This document shows positions 25,401 through 37,500 of a stretch of DNA of 64,000 nt, piece after piece. Position 1 is the stretch's first letter. The number at the start of each line of letters is the position of its first letter. A program made the translations under genes and the position numbers. This DNA is from Lates calcarifer (lineage: Eukaryota > Chordata > Actinopteri > Centropomidae): assembly GCF_001640805.2 (NCBI RefSeq), contig NC_066851.1:1310971-1374970 (forward strand). The letters run 5' to 3'. The notes beneath the pieces are model-generated. The model made no database searches. It was not told the DNA's origin and was given only the letters and a program-made list of their open reading frames with translations.

Positions 25401-26277
25401 CATCATGCTAAATGTCATTCACGCACAAAAATAATAAGAATAGCATATTGGGACTAATGACTATCTGCCAGTTAAAAATGCATAAGCCTGAAGACTTGTA
25501 AAGTTAAACAATTGTAGTTTAATGTTCACAAATGCATTCACCTGTAGCATTAATGTAACAAATTCAGTACAAATTATTACAGTACAAAAATTTTATTAAT
25601 CAAAAATGAAATGTGCTGGTGCCAAAACTAAAGTATACAGGAATCTAACTTTGACTTTTTTACTGTTGACACTATCCTGGCTCACAAGTGACACAAAGGA
25701 AGATAGCATTGTCTCTACTTATTCACAAATCCATATAAATGTACTTGCTGTCCTCAGAACATCGATCCAACAATACAGTAAAATGCCAACCAACATGTAT
25801 ATGTAGCTGTACAAGTTTTCTCTTTTTTCCACCAATCTGTAGAAACAGGAGCAAGAATGAGACAAGCAACAGGTGCTTCTTTCTGCTCACAAAAAGGGCT
25901 CATGGGAGAGGTGAAGTGCCACACTGTGTCCTACTCTGAAAGGCTCAAAGTTTAGTTTAAAGAAGTCTGGTGCTCCAAGATGATTTATCATTGTGGCTCC
26001 TATTAGAATATTCCCCTCACAGAAATAACATTCCCAAAATAACCAAAATTATATAAAATGTAACCATACATTTTGTGAGGGTCCAATAGCTCAGTCGGGG
26101 ATGTTGTGATAGAGCCAGACCTCTACAGAGGTGTGGGCACAACAGTCTCATATTGCTAATTGAGCCTGTGTCTTATTTCATCCATTTTACTTTCCTCCTT
26201 TACTCTCTAGATTGATTGCATGGTGATATGTGGCTCAGCTGCTCTGGTTGGCTGGTCTGAGGACACTAGGGATAATC

Positions 26278-26339
26278 TGGAGTTCAGTATCTTGCCCAAA
26301 GGATACTTCAGTGAGCAGACTGCAGGAGGTGGGGATCGA
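26278..26339 (-). mobile_element. tRNA-derived SINE (family 1), left half, split by the L2 copy
   Basis: Contains gttcagtatcttgcccaa and ggggatcga, the same string as in the SINE at 4038-4290. It stops at the promoter box B, where the L2 tail begins; the rest resumes at 29188. Confidence 0.65.
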
Positions 26340-29187
26340 GTCAAGTCAAGTCAGTTTTATTTATATAGCACCAATTCACAACAGAAGTAATCTCCAGGCA
26401 TTGTACATATAGAGCAGGTCTAGACTGTACTCTTTGTCTTATAAAATTTACAGAGAGAGACCCAACAGATCCCACCATGAGCAGCACTAGGCGACTGTGG
26501 CAAGGAAAAACTTCCTTTTTCTTAAGGCAGAAACCTCGAGCAGAACCAGGTGGGCGGCCATCTGCCTCAACCAGTTGGGTTTAGATAGAGAGCGGGGGGT
26601 GGGGGAATGGGGTAAGAGAAAGACAACACTGCAAATACACAGTCTAGGTCAAAATGTAAGTAGTAATAACAATAATAATAATAATTATTATTATAACTAA
26701 AGGAATAATAATGACAGAACTGTGAAATATTAATAGCAATAACACTACCACTAACTATAATAAATGTTTAAATATTGTTAACATCATCTATTGAGCTGGA
26801 TCATGGGAGCAGCAAGAGAGTCTACAGCTCCAGAGGCAGAACCCTGCAGTAAGTGACCGTAGAAGAAAGAGAAAGGGAGAGAAATACAGCCTGGGCCTGA
26901 GTCATGCAGAGATATTAAGACGGTTTACAGTAATCTTGACGGCAAGACAATCCGTCAAAGGAAAAATGGTAACCTGAAATAAGAATTACAATAAAGCACT
27001 AAGCAAAAGTTAAGGCATAATGATGAGTTTTTAGTTTGGATTTAAAGGTGTCATCTGAATCCGTCTGTCTAATATCAATAGGGAGGTTGTTCCAGAGGAA
27101 GGGGGCCCGATAGGAGAAGGCCCTGCAGCCTGCTGACTTCTTTTTTAACTCTGGGGACAGATAGCAGCCCTGCACTCTGAGAACGCAGAGCACAGGAGGG
27201 AATATAAGGATTAAGAAGATCAGACAGGTATGAGGGGGACAGCCCATTTAGAATTTTATAGGTCATTAGGAGCACTTTAAAGTCTGATCAAACATGAATA
27301 GGGAGCCAATGAAAGGAGGCAAAAATTGGAGTAATGTGGTCAAACCTTTTCGTCTTGCTTAGCATTCTAGCTGCAGCATTCTGAACCATTTGTAGACTTT
27401 TAGTGCTAGCATGTGGTAGGCCCAAAAACAAAACATTACAATAATCAAGTCTAGAGGAAACAAAGGAGTGAACTAGAATTTCAGCATCTGCCATGGAAAG
27501 AAAAGACAGAATCCCAGCTATATTGCGTAGTTGAAAAAAGGCGGTCTTTGTAATGTCTTTAATGTGCTGATTGGAAGACAGAGCAGGATCAAATGTGACA
27601 AATGTACTTCAAGGGGTACAGTTACTTGATCAAACTGGTGTCTATATCGTGCTGGGCCAATAACCAGCATTTCAGTTTTGTCTGAGTTAAGAAGCAGGAA
27701 ATTTCAAGATATCCAGCTTTTCACAGAAGACAAGCAGACCTCTAGCTCCCTGATTTGAGAGGCATTGTCCTTTATACGCACATACAGCTGGGTATCATCA
27801 GCATAACAGTGAAAATTAATTCCATGACTGAATAATTTGGCCAAGAGGAGAAATACAAAGAGAGAAAAGCAGGGGACCAAGAACAGAACCTTGGGGTACT
27901 CCATATTTCACATCAGAAAAGGCTGGGGGCCAGGCCAGAGCCTCCAAATCTATTTTCCAGTCGGTCCATGGGTATACAGTGGTCTATAGTATCAAAAGCT
28001 GCACTCAGATCAAGTAAGAGGAGCAGAGAGGTGGAATCTGAATCCAGAGAGAGTAGAAGATCATTTACTATTTTAGCAAGTGCTGTTTCGGTGGAGTGAA
28101 AGGCCCTAAAGGCAGACTGAAAGGGTTTGAAAAGATTATTATCAGCTAGGTGGGCTGAAAGCTGCTGAGACACAACTTTTTCTAGTATTTTAGAGAAGAA
28201 TGGAAGATTTGAAACAGATTTGAAAAATAGTTACTCAGAGACCCAGGATCAAGGTGTGGTTTCTTAAGTAAAGGTTTAACTACAGCTGTTTTAAAGCTAG
28301 AAGGAACAGTGCCAGTCATCAATGATAGATTCACAATATTCAGCACTGCAGGGCCCAAGACTAGCCAGAGGTATTTGGAGAGTTTACCTGGTAGAGGGTC
28401 AAGAAGGCAAGCAGTGGGTTTAGAAGCTAGTACCAGCTTAGATAATGAATCAAGATATATAGTGTCAAAATTCATCAGAGCAGAAACTCTCTGAGACTCA
28501 ATGTGATGCTCAGCTGGTTCTGCAGGAGATGCTGGAGAGAATGAACTGATTTTTAATCTAATCTCATCAATTTTACTACAGAAAAAATTCTGAAACTCAT
28601 GAGCAGTAAATGAATCTAGGATTATGTTTATTGCTGTTGATTAAGTTTGAGAAATATGCTGCTCTGACAGTAGACAGTGCACACTTATATTCCAGAACAC
28701 CCTGGTGCCACAGAACTTCTTCTTACAGACCTGATTTTGATTTATGTCATTTGCGCTCTAATTTCCGGCAGGCCTGCTTCAAAGCACATGTCATCTGTGA
28801 ACCAGGGCGTAGACCTCTTTGACTGTCTAACTTTAGTGGTGAGAGGTGCAACTGAATTGAGGAGACTAGACAGGGGTGTATTTAAATCCCTGGTACAGTT
28901 TTCAGCAGAACCTATTGCTGCAGTAAAAGGGGCCAGGACCTCTGTTAGTTGCTCACTAAGAACAGTTAAAGTTGTGGGACCTATGTGTCTGGTGGAAAAT
29001 ACATTTGAAACAATTTTAGGGGGACAGGCTAAAGTTGCATCAAATTTGATAAGAAAATGGTCAGGGATAACGCATGTGACAGGAGAGATAGTCAGATTAG
29101 ACACCTCTATCCCACGGGAAAGAATCAAGTCGAGAGTGTTGCCACCACAGTAAGTAGGTTCATGTACAGATTGTGTGAACCCAAAAG
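26340..29187 (-). mobile_element. L2-type LINE, 5'-truncated copy (about 2.85 kb)
   Basis: Read on the minus strand, the element starts in the C-terminal part of the endonuclease domain (28742-29128, motif SRGIEVSNLTISPV). It passes through reverse transcriptase and ends in a 3' UTR of about 660 bp with a short tandem tail (tcaagtcaagtcag at 26341-26354). Its 3' terminal sequence (tttatttatatagc, then gagcaggtctaga) recurs at 18562, 52700 and 63803. L2 elements copy themselves by target-primed reverse transcription and are usually 5'-truncated. The copy sits inside an older SINE, whose halves lie at 26278-26339 and 29188-29253. Confidence 0.85.
26999..29128 (-). pseudogene. Broken L2 ORF2 (endonuclease C-terminus, reverse transcriptase, C-terminal domain)
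   Basis: Minus-strand fragments appear in order. 28742-29128 is the end of the endonuclease domain and linker. 28182-28475 is the RT N-terminus, with DPLPGKL and VVKPLLKKPHLDP. 27913-28173 has FQSAFRAFHSTETAL and the palm motif [12 protein letters not shown]. 27704-27904 has the catalytic box YADDTQLY. 27288-27494 has SRLDYCNVLFLGLP and ASFHWLPI. 26999-27275 is the C-terminal AFSYRAPFLWNNLP region, ending at the natural stop next to the 3' UTR. Each step changes frame or crosses a stop, so at least five or six disabling changes are present. The order and motifs match L2/CR1-clade ORF2. No function is expected. Confidence 0.85.
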
Positions 29188-29253
29188 TATCAAACTACTG
29201 ACCTTCCAATTAGTGGGTGACACATCCTACCTACTGAGCCACAGCCACCCAAA
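29188..29253 (-). mobile_element. tRNA-derived SINE (family 1), right half (tRNA-like head)
   Basis: Begins aaactactgaccttccaat and ends cctactgagccacagcca, which is the reverse complement of a tRNA-like head with a box A of the type TGGCTCAG. It continues the fragment that ends at 26339. The residual gatcga / atcaaa at the two junctions may be the L2 target-site duplication. Confidence 0.65.
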
Positions 29254-29394
29254 TGCTTCCAGAGGTTTGAACACATTAGACACATTTGTCCTATTTCAAA
29301 AGCAGTGATTTTACCAATCTCTGCACATCAAAGCTACTGTACTCTGACTATGTCCTCTGTCAGAGTAGCACATTACATCATTTGATGTCTGTCA

Positions 29395-29455
29395 AATCAT
29401 TTCACACTACAGGTCACATTCACCCATTCACACACACATTCATACAGCCATAGGA
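29395..29455 (-). mobile_element. Short body fragment of SINE family 1
   Basis: The run ttcacactacaggtcacatt, then cacccattcacacacacatt, matches the central body of the SINE copies at 4038 and 38248. No head is present. Confidence 0.4.
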
Positions 29456-32400
29456 TTACAGTTTGAACTGCAAGAGGCCCCTGATTTAAAAGTAATTTCT
29501 CTACTTTAGGTCCAAGCCAAATATTTTATGGTAAAATAAAGGCGGAATTCTGAGATTTTTCAAGAATACCTTTTTTTCACCTTGCTTACATCCTCTTATG
29601 TAAGATTCAACATTTCCAAAGATACCAAATTTGTCAAGCTGAAAGACACAGAATATTTGATGCAAGAGTGGGTTTGAATGTTCCTCTCAATACAAGCATC
29701 ATCTTGCCTCAGAGATGGAACTTATTAACTGGAAGTTAATAAGAGCACAGTTCAATAGGTTAAAGGTTTAAGGTGTCATTAGTGATCTAAACAAGGGCAG
29801 GGGTACAAGAACACACGCAAAGAGGACTGAGTACAATGAGTTAAGACACCTGAACATGAACACATACATAGAAATGCACAGCAGTGCTGTGTAAATCCTC
29901 AGTGTCTGTCTGATCTTCCTACTGACCCCGTCTAGCAGCTCCTCATTTCTTTCTTTCTTTTTTTGACACATCAGATGTAGAATAGTGTGGCATTGGTGGG
30001 AGGAGGTGGAGGCGAGCCAGTCGTCCTATTGGGCGCTGCATTTCTCACTCGGTTAACACCTCGCTAGAGAAACAGGATGCCAGGCTTGGACGCACCAACC
30101 CCACCACCACCACCACCCTTGCCTCCTCCAGCTAAACACACACTTCATGTATTTGTGACACAATACACAGTGTTCCACAGCCATGTTCTAACCTTTTCTA
30201 AAAGTGTTCCCTGACCTTTAATCTGCTTTGACTAAAGCTTGGCTGCTCCAAACTGTCCACACTTCACAGATAATCTCCCATGTATTTAAATGTCTTCAGT
30301 GTGTCATCTCTGCATTTGTAAGCTTCATATGTTGCTGAAAGATGCCTGAGGTGAAGATCTTTAAAGAATAAGTCAATTTGTCTGACTGGTCAGTAATACT
30401 GATTAGAAGTGATGAGAACATAGACACCAAATTCAGCCATTTACCCAAGCAGATTATTACTTTCAGAGCTCTGTGCTGATGTAAACTATGAGCTCTCCCT
30501 AATCTTAATCAGAGTAATTTGGAAGCATGTGGGATGCAGGACACAAGCCCCAATCTCAGATGTCAAAGTCAAGAATACTAGAATAATGTTGGATTTTGTG
30601 TGTTGCTGATTAACATAAATGCAGCAATTGCATTTTCTCAATCATATCATCAGATGTTATGATTTGATGTATTAGGCAAAAACATTTATGCTTATCACAG
30701 AATCAAAAACATTATTACTTTGTGGTATGTAAATAAAGTATGATATAGCCTGATAATGTATGACACATCCAGCTAGTGTGATGCTATTAATCAGTGAAAT
30801 GATATAATGAAATACTGAATTAAAAATCATTCCTGACACCAGAATCATTGATGGCAAGACAGCCACACACCATTCACATTTAACAATTTAAATATTTTAG
30901 ATTGTTTTGATCTGTAATCTGTGGTATTTTCCTTTAAAACTACAACTGCACATCCAGAGGTCTGGGAGAATTAAGCAAAGGAAAGGACATTGTATTTGTG
31001 CACTGTTTTGTGGATGATTGCATGTTATTTTATGTTTTTATGCCCTTCCTTCCTTTTCACTGTTAACAAACACAGTAACTATGTTTATATGTCATGCATG
31101 TTTTTAAAGTTTCTGGGTTATGTATTGGGCATGTAAATGACAGACATACTTTGGATGCAGATAAAAAAAGAAATGTGAGTAGTAGCTGTGACTTAGCTTA
31201 GCACAATGCTGTTCATCCATGGCTGGAAACGTCAGTCTTTTGTACATAACCCCTCCCTCTCCTTTCACATGCTGAAGGTAGGGAAAGCTCCAAGTCAAAC
31301 AAACATTTATCTTGTCCATTAATGGAGGAGCTAACCTGGACCACTCAGATGTAATTTCTTCATCTAAAGGATTCAGGAGACTTTAAACAAATTATTTCAT
31401 ATGACATGTTGCCCAACACATCTGAAAACAATGGTTTTGATACCTGTCTGAAAGGTGGAGTAAAAATACTGCTAGGATAACCCCCATGGCTGCATTCTAC
31501 TGCATGGATCTTGACAAAATGAGGTATCGTAAAATAACATGGCACAGTCCGAAACAGCATAATTCGACTTTTTAGCTCTTTAGCTCTCTAATACTATAAT
31601 AAACCACTGTACAGTGTTTTGGCATCTGTTTCATCTTCAGACTCACGTCACTCAATCTGACCTTCCTGGATCATTGTCTCACTAGTAACTAAAACAACAC
31701 ACAAACAACACCAATCCAGCCCCTGGGTTTTTACCAACACATTGCTGTTTTTGGTCTAAATACTAAGGCTGGAATTATAGTTATGGTTACAAAGAAGAAG
31801 ATGATGATAGTGGTGATGATGAGGATCACACTGTTAATGACGGTGATGATCTTCCCTTTCCTGCAGGCTTGGTTGTGATGGGTTGTTCAGTTCTGTACCT
31901 CCTCTGGTTTGACTACAATCACAGCAATCACTCAGCCTTTGTTCTCTGCCATATAAAACAATGAGCGCTAATTAGTCAGGAGAGTCAATCAGAACACCCA
32001 CATTTAGTCTATATACACATACAACAGACATTTTCTCACTTGTTCATACAACACTATATCATTACTTTTTGTATTGATACAGTAGATGGGGACTTTCACA
32101 CTCACTCATTGAGTATCCACACTTCAAAGTGAATGGCACTCTCTTCTTTAGCTCACATCAAGGTTTTTTCTTTTATGAAAAGTTCTGGCTGTCCTTCATC
32201 AGAGAGAAGCATTCATATCTTTACAGAAGCAAAAATGGAATGTAAACAGCTGCTGGATCAGAGATTCAGAAATACAGATATGTAGACACAATAATGTAAA
32301 GAATCAAAACAGACACAATCTCGTCATTTCATTAACAAGACAAAACACTTTAATGTTCATTACAACCCTTGACACAGCACTGGGTTTGGTTTTGTTTTAT

Positions 32401-32639
32401 TTTTTGACAACATACCTTACACTTAATGAGTTGGTTGTGACTGGCCAGTGTGCCCAGTCCAGGAACACCCATGCAGCATCCTAGCATCCTCTCATGGACA
32501 TCCTAAATGGTTTCACACAGAGAGAGCTGGTAAAGAGACTCACCAGTTTATCAGTCTGTGGTAGTGTAATAGAATATGAATTACAGGTCTGTGACAGATT
32601 ATCATTTCAAGTAGTCATGGTCCAGTGTTGAAATTTGAC
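29456..32639. other. Non-coding unique sequence
   Basis: Contains a GC-richer patch at 29990-30130 (gcgctgcatttctcactcgg), a GAT-rich tract at 31795-31855 and gagcgctaattagtcaggag near 31965. No gene seen. Confidence 0.5.
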
Positions 32640-32775
32640 CCATTATTAACACTCGAGGAAAGGTCAAATTAGAAACCATCTCTGGGGATCATGAGTATCC
32701 ATATCAAGTTTCATAGAAATCCAACCAGAGATATCTCTTGACCAAACTGTCTAATGGGCAGATGAAAAGGCAAAT
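32640..32775 (+). repeat. Fragment of an old fish repeat (GGGGATCATGA...TTTCATAGAAATCCAAC)
   Basis: gaggaaaggtcaaatt, tctggggatcatgagtatcc and aagtttcatagaaatccaac follow the pattern of a common percomorph repeat. A related antisense piece is at about 37375-37500. Both are strongly decayed. Confidence 0.4.
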
Positions 32776-33545
32776 GTAACATCAGAGTCAACCAACTTAC
32801 TGAACAAGGAAGGTACAATTGCAAAACTCATGTCTAGGGTTCCCTAGTCTGTGGGCCAGGCTGAAGAATGTAGGTCTGCCCCTTAAGTGTTCTTGGATCT
32901 CAACCTTTGTACCTTATAACTTTATAAACGTGGTAAAATGTAGTCAAAGAGAAGTAGTCCACACATTGAATAGGGAGAGATCCAAACTATTTAATTAGGC
33001 AAATTAATTTTAACCATCTAAGTCTTTGTCAGGCAATATCCATGTGAAATAAAAACAGGCTATTTTAACACATAGGAAAATCAGTCCCTCCTACAATTAG
33101 GAGCTCGAATGATATATACAAAAAAAATGTACAAAAAAACTCATAATTCCAAAAATACTCCACTACTGTACATGTCTCCATAACAGCCCATAGCTCTGGG
33201 AAAACAAGTTAGATATTCTACAAAGGTCTCTCCTGAGGTAAAACTAAAAAAGTCAACTGTGCACATTGGTGGAGAGGAGGAAGGGAGAGAAGCAGTAAAA
33301 AGGAGTAAGGAGGAGAGGAAGGGGATGAGAGGAGGAGGGAGAAAATGGCACTTGATTGGTGACAAAAGATAACAAGAAGTGGCTGCAGGGAGCCTCCAGA
33401 ACTCAGAGTGGTGTGAATGGACCCCATCTGGTTCCTTCACAAAATGCTGAGGAGACGCAGATAATAGGACATGTACACACACACTTACACACACATTCTC
33501 TCTCCCTCCAACTCATTTTCTCTCTGTCTCTCTCTTCCCGCTCAG

Positions 33546-33644
33546 CCTGACCAGTCCCGGGTGGCCTCATCGCCTAGTCCAGGATCCCCCAAAGAGCTCT
33601 CGCCCATCGTCTCTGAGTGTACACTTCAACTAGACCAATTTAAC
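33546..33644 (+). CDS. Candidate 99-nt internal exon of an unidentified gene
   Basis: A long pyrimidine tract ending in cgctcag (AG at 33544-33545) is followed by 99 bases that end at a donor-like AAC|gtgaga (GT at 33645-33646). The block is exactly 33 codons and is open only in the frame starting at its first base; the other two frames hit stops. The peptide begins PDQSRVASSPSPGSPKELS and ends LQLDQFN, an S/P-rich, disordered-looking stretch with an SPxSPKE-type phosphorylation flavour. It is richer in C, G and CpG than the surroundings and is not in any repeat I recognise. If real, the window lies in an intron-rich host gene on the plus strand. I do not recognise the protein. Without splicing, the frame would continue to the stop at 33684-33686. 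Confidence 0.3.
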
Positions 33645-34924
33645 GTGAGAAAACACGAGGAGGGCGAACGCATTGTCCATCTGTGACTGGTTGTCATGTG
33701 GGGGGCAACCACAGAGGGAGCACATAAGAAAGATCCCCCTTTCCTTCTTCACAGAGTTTAAAAATAACTGAAGTCATCTTTTTAGACTAAATTACAAAAT
33801 GCTTCCCACCCTGATTGACTTTACTGAATTTACTGTCACCTCACAGGTTTTCTTAGAAACAATGTCCTCATTACTGCTTGCTCCCATTGCACATTTCCTA
33901 TGTAAGGATTTCAGCAGGTATAAAGTGTGCTCTATGTGCTGTTATGCTATGAGGTAACCTCCAAAATTGGAGGACAACTGAAAAAAAAAAGAAATCATGT
34001 ACACTGGAACACATTTTTATTTCCTGATTTTTCTCAAAATCTTTGTCTCATTTTCTGGTGAATAATGAACACTTTTATCTCTTCAGGTCTTTAAAAATGC
34101 TCCAGATGAAACAATATGAGAAGAAAAAAAAACCCTCTTTAGTTCACCTGCTGACACTGACAAGTAAGGTTATAATATATGTCACGGGATCGGAAGCAAA
34201 CATGACTTAATTGTACAGGGTCATAAGTCAAAGAGGTTGAAAACCACAACAGTATTAGTGTGCAGTTTGTTAACCTGGGAAAAAAAGCTTTTCTTTTATA
34301 TGATGACTTTTCAGTTCATCACCTTTCCCCAGTAGCAGAATTTAATTTGGGCATCTCAATTAGCAATGATGGGACTCTCCCCTTTGGTGTGGTTCCACTT
34401 GGTGATTCAGACTGAAAACACATTTGGATTTTAACATAAAACCTGGTTCATTGCAGCTTTAAAGACACAAAATAAACACCTAAGTGTGAGAGACTATGTG
34501 GAGACCCTCAGGGGAAATCAGACTAGAGGCTGGCGCAAACCATACCAATATGAACTGTGGCAAGCATGACCATAATAATAACAGTAGCTTGCGTTCTAAG
34601 TGTGTGACCTGAGTGTTAGCTTCATCTGGCTCCTATTGTGCATTTGGATTGATGTCAGCTGAATACCTAAGGGGGTTGTATTAATATGTAAAATACACTG
34701 GTGTGTGTCACTGTCTCATTGGATATGTAGACTGATGATAGGGCCATCCAACACACACAGACTCACACACACACACTCACTGAAACATATGGTTTTGTTA
34801 CTGCTACCTGGACAGGTGATGTGACGAGGGGACTGTAGTGCTGTCCATTTTAACAGTGGTGGCATGAGAAAAGTGTATGCATGTGTTTGTGTTTGTGTGA
34901 AGTGGTGTGCGACACTGTGAAGAT

Positions 34925-35060
34925 TGTTTAGTGCCATCTTGCCCCCCCTCCCTTCATGTTAAATAATTCAGGGCCTCCCCTCATCGCTCTCATTCTAAAT
35001 ATTTCATCCTTGGTGACAGGGAACGCTCGTCTCGTGAGACAACTGGGAGATATGTTCTAA
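34925..35060. other. Conserved-looking unique sequence
   Basis: Complex CpG-bearing sequence (tcatgttaaataattcaggg, gggaacgctcgtctcgtgag). Confidence 0.25.
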
Positions 35061-35071
35061 AAGGGAACACT

Positions 35072-35102
<31 letters not shown>

Positions 35103-35152
35103 CAAGACACAAACGAGTTCTTTCTGTGTGTGTATGTGTGTGTGTGTGTGTT
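35072..35152. repeat. (CA)14 run followed by a (TG)n run
   Basis: 35072-35099 is (CA)n and about 35125-35152 is (TG)n with one TATG interruption. The two arms are complementary and could form a hairpin. Confidence 0.9.
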
Positions 35153-35259
35153 TTGTTTACATGTCATTGTACCCTTTCAACACTGGTGCCATAAGGGGGA
35201 GGTGGGATCAAGCCATCCACCCTGAAAGGCACTGAAGGCCACTCTGCTATTCTATTCTT

Positions 35260-35390
35260 TTCTAATCAGCCTGGCCGCCGGAAGCTGAAAGCACCTGAGT
35301 GCTAATTCATGGCTCCATTCATGCACATGCAGAGCAACATCCATTTCCCTGCAAACAGAACTGGCACTTTAAAGAGAACAAGATTGGAGG
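35260..35390. other. Conserved-looking unique sequence
   Basis: aatcagcctggccgccggaa is followed by tgctaattcatggctccatt and actggcactttaaagagaac. This mix of GC-rich and homeobox-type AT cores is enhancer-like. Confidence 0.25.
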
Positions 35391-36567
35391 GATGATGCTA
35401 ATTTTCTCCCACTCCTTGTTAGGCTTTAAAGCTCTTTGTAACATCAGTACCACATTTGAATGGTGTCCACTGTTGGTGTGGATGGAGCTTTGCCAGTGAT
35501 TTAGTAGTAAAAGTCAAACTATGACCTTCTGTCATTGACCATAATGTCCACAATCTCCAATAGCAAAAAATCACCAATTGCTTTAGGGGGGCACAGATTT
35601 ATGTTTTATTCATCCAATAGGCTCAAACCTAAGGCTGATGTGAGACTAAAAATGTGTTCAAAAGAGGTGTGACTGTATGACAAGTCAATGAATTTAGAGG
35701 GCTAAGCCTCTGAGGGGGCACTGAAGGAGGGGTGTATTTGTTTTGCTGTTGAGTTCAAATATTAATAGTCTTCAGAATCATTTACTCCACCTTAAACAAG
35801 TGCCCTCTGACTGTCCAGCTCACACAGTCCAGCCGGCCAGAGCTGTGTGGACTTTTTTGACTCTCTGCTTCCCCTCTCAGGTTATATAGCTAGCTGCAGT
35901 AGCCTGTGATTGGTGGAGACTATTAGGGCTCTTAGTTGCCTGACAAGTGGAACGGCAGATACTATTCACTATTTTTCTTTCTTTGTGTGTGTGTGTGTGT
36001 CTGTGCAATAGTCTACTGTATGTATTGATATTCTCCAAAAGACAATTGAGTTTAACATCAATCAAAGACAATACAGTATAAAGTACATTATTCATGTAGT
36101 GAAAATGATAACATATGAATTATTGATAAAGATTATGTGATTTTAAGTACAGATAGCCATGCAGAATATGTTGAGATACCTACATACCAACCATCATCTA
36201 AAATGCCTCCTGTAGTCTCATATTATGGGAAAACATATTATGTAGTCACCCTTTCTTTTTTCCCCTGAATGTTATCGCTTTGGCAATTGTGTGAGCCATT
36301 GGAGTGAGTGATTGTTGAATATGGCTTCTGGGTCTGTTGTTGGGGGAAACAAAGGATTTTATTTGATTTGATTTTTCTCCTTCAGAGAGACGCACCAAGA
36401 GGATTTTCCTCAGACCACAACTGCCCTCTATCATGCTCAAAGATGATATGCCCCCATAAAACAAACAAACAGATAGATCACTGCAAATGATCTGTGTGTG
36501 TGTGAGACACATGGGTGCATGTTAGTCTGTATATGAGTGTTGTTTTAACATTGTGTAAGCCTCATTT

Positions 36568-36568
36568 T

Positions 36569-36612
<44 letters not shown>

Positions 36613-36616
36613 TGTA
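36568..36616. repeat. (GT)n microsatellite
   Basis: About 24 units with one GG interruption. An adjacent frame rich in CV residues is an artefact. Confidence 0.95.
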
Positions 36617-36619
36617 AGT

Positions 36620-36775
36620 GTGTATGGTTGGGGACAGATCTGTCCTCTAGCTGGCAGATGCCCAGTACATCACAGCTGGGCCCTAGCCACAGGAGGGGTC
36701 ATGGGGGCCCAGGATTTCCCCCTGGCCCCTCGAGGCTTTTTTATTCCTCGCTTTCAGCAGCGCTGCTTGTTAGAC
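36620..36775. other. Conserved-looking unique sequence
   Basis: GC-rich block (ctgggccctagccacaggag, ggcccctcgaggcttttttatt in part, ttcagcagcgctgcttg) in AT-rich DNA. A 70-97 codon plus frame crosses it but starts inside the (GT)n run and is not convincing. Confidence 0.25.
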
Positions 36776-37374
36776 ACACACATTCATAAACACTCACACG
36801 CATATTGATGAACACAAACATTTTGCTCACATAAAGCCCCTTCAAGCTACCTCTCATACAATGTTTGGAGCTAATGCCCTCTTTCTCTGTCTCCTGCTGC
36901 CACACCCCCATGACAGCTGCCTCATGGCCTTATAATTGATGCCTGCCTCCATCTTGTGATCTTCTCTGCTTGAACATGCAAAGGTCAAGTGGATAGTTGC
37001 CACTGGTAGCCAAACATCTCTGCCAGCTGTTTGAATTCTGCTTACCAAGCCCAACACTGGCACTGCCAGGCCGCTTTGCTTTGGCAAAGAGCTATTGAGT
37101 TGGTTTTACCTGGCACAAAGGGAAACTACTGAAGACTAATCACTCAGTCTGATGCACTATACCATTGCCAAAAAAGCGGTGATAAACATTTGAGAGGATA
37201 GCAGTTTTGTAAGTTACGTGTTCATTATTCCATTCATTATTATTGGTCACTAGATGACTTAATGCCTGACTGCTTACAGCAAGGCCTATGCATTGCAGTT
37301 TGGTCAAGGGTATAATATCCTTACATCTACTACTCGTATTACCTTAAAATTGTTTTAGACATTTATTCCTTGGT

Positions 37375-37500
37375 GATCCTGTCACCTTTTCTACTTGGAC
37401 ACAAGAAACATCACAACAGTTTGTAATTGGTAGATTCCCATGAAATTGAGTGATCACAAAGGATGACCTTTTTCCATTTTGGACAGTCCATGAGAACCTC
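37375..37500 (-). repeat. Antisense fragment of the repeat at 32640
   Basis: gatcctgtcaccttttctac and agattcccatgaaattgagt resemble the reverse complement of the 32640 family. Weak, by eye only. Confidence 0.3.

Noticed and set aside
28677..29153. 158-codon plus-strand frame
   Set aside because: Antisense of the L2 endonuclease region.
31190..31320. Possible second copy of the repeat at 16125 (gacttagcttagcac)
   Set aside because: Only a short AGCTTAGC-like string is shared.
34140..34260. Possible further interspersed repeat (cataagtcaaagaggttgaa)
   Set aside because: Resembles a fish repeat, but the match by eye is too short to support a feature.
36515..36808. 97-codon frame with CVCVCV repeats
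   Set aside because: It starts within flanking sequence and crosses a (GT)n microsatellite, so the repeated residues are an artefact.
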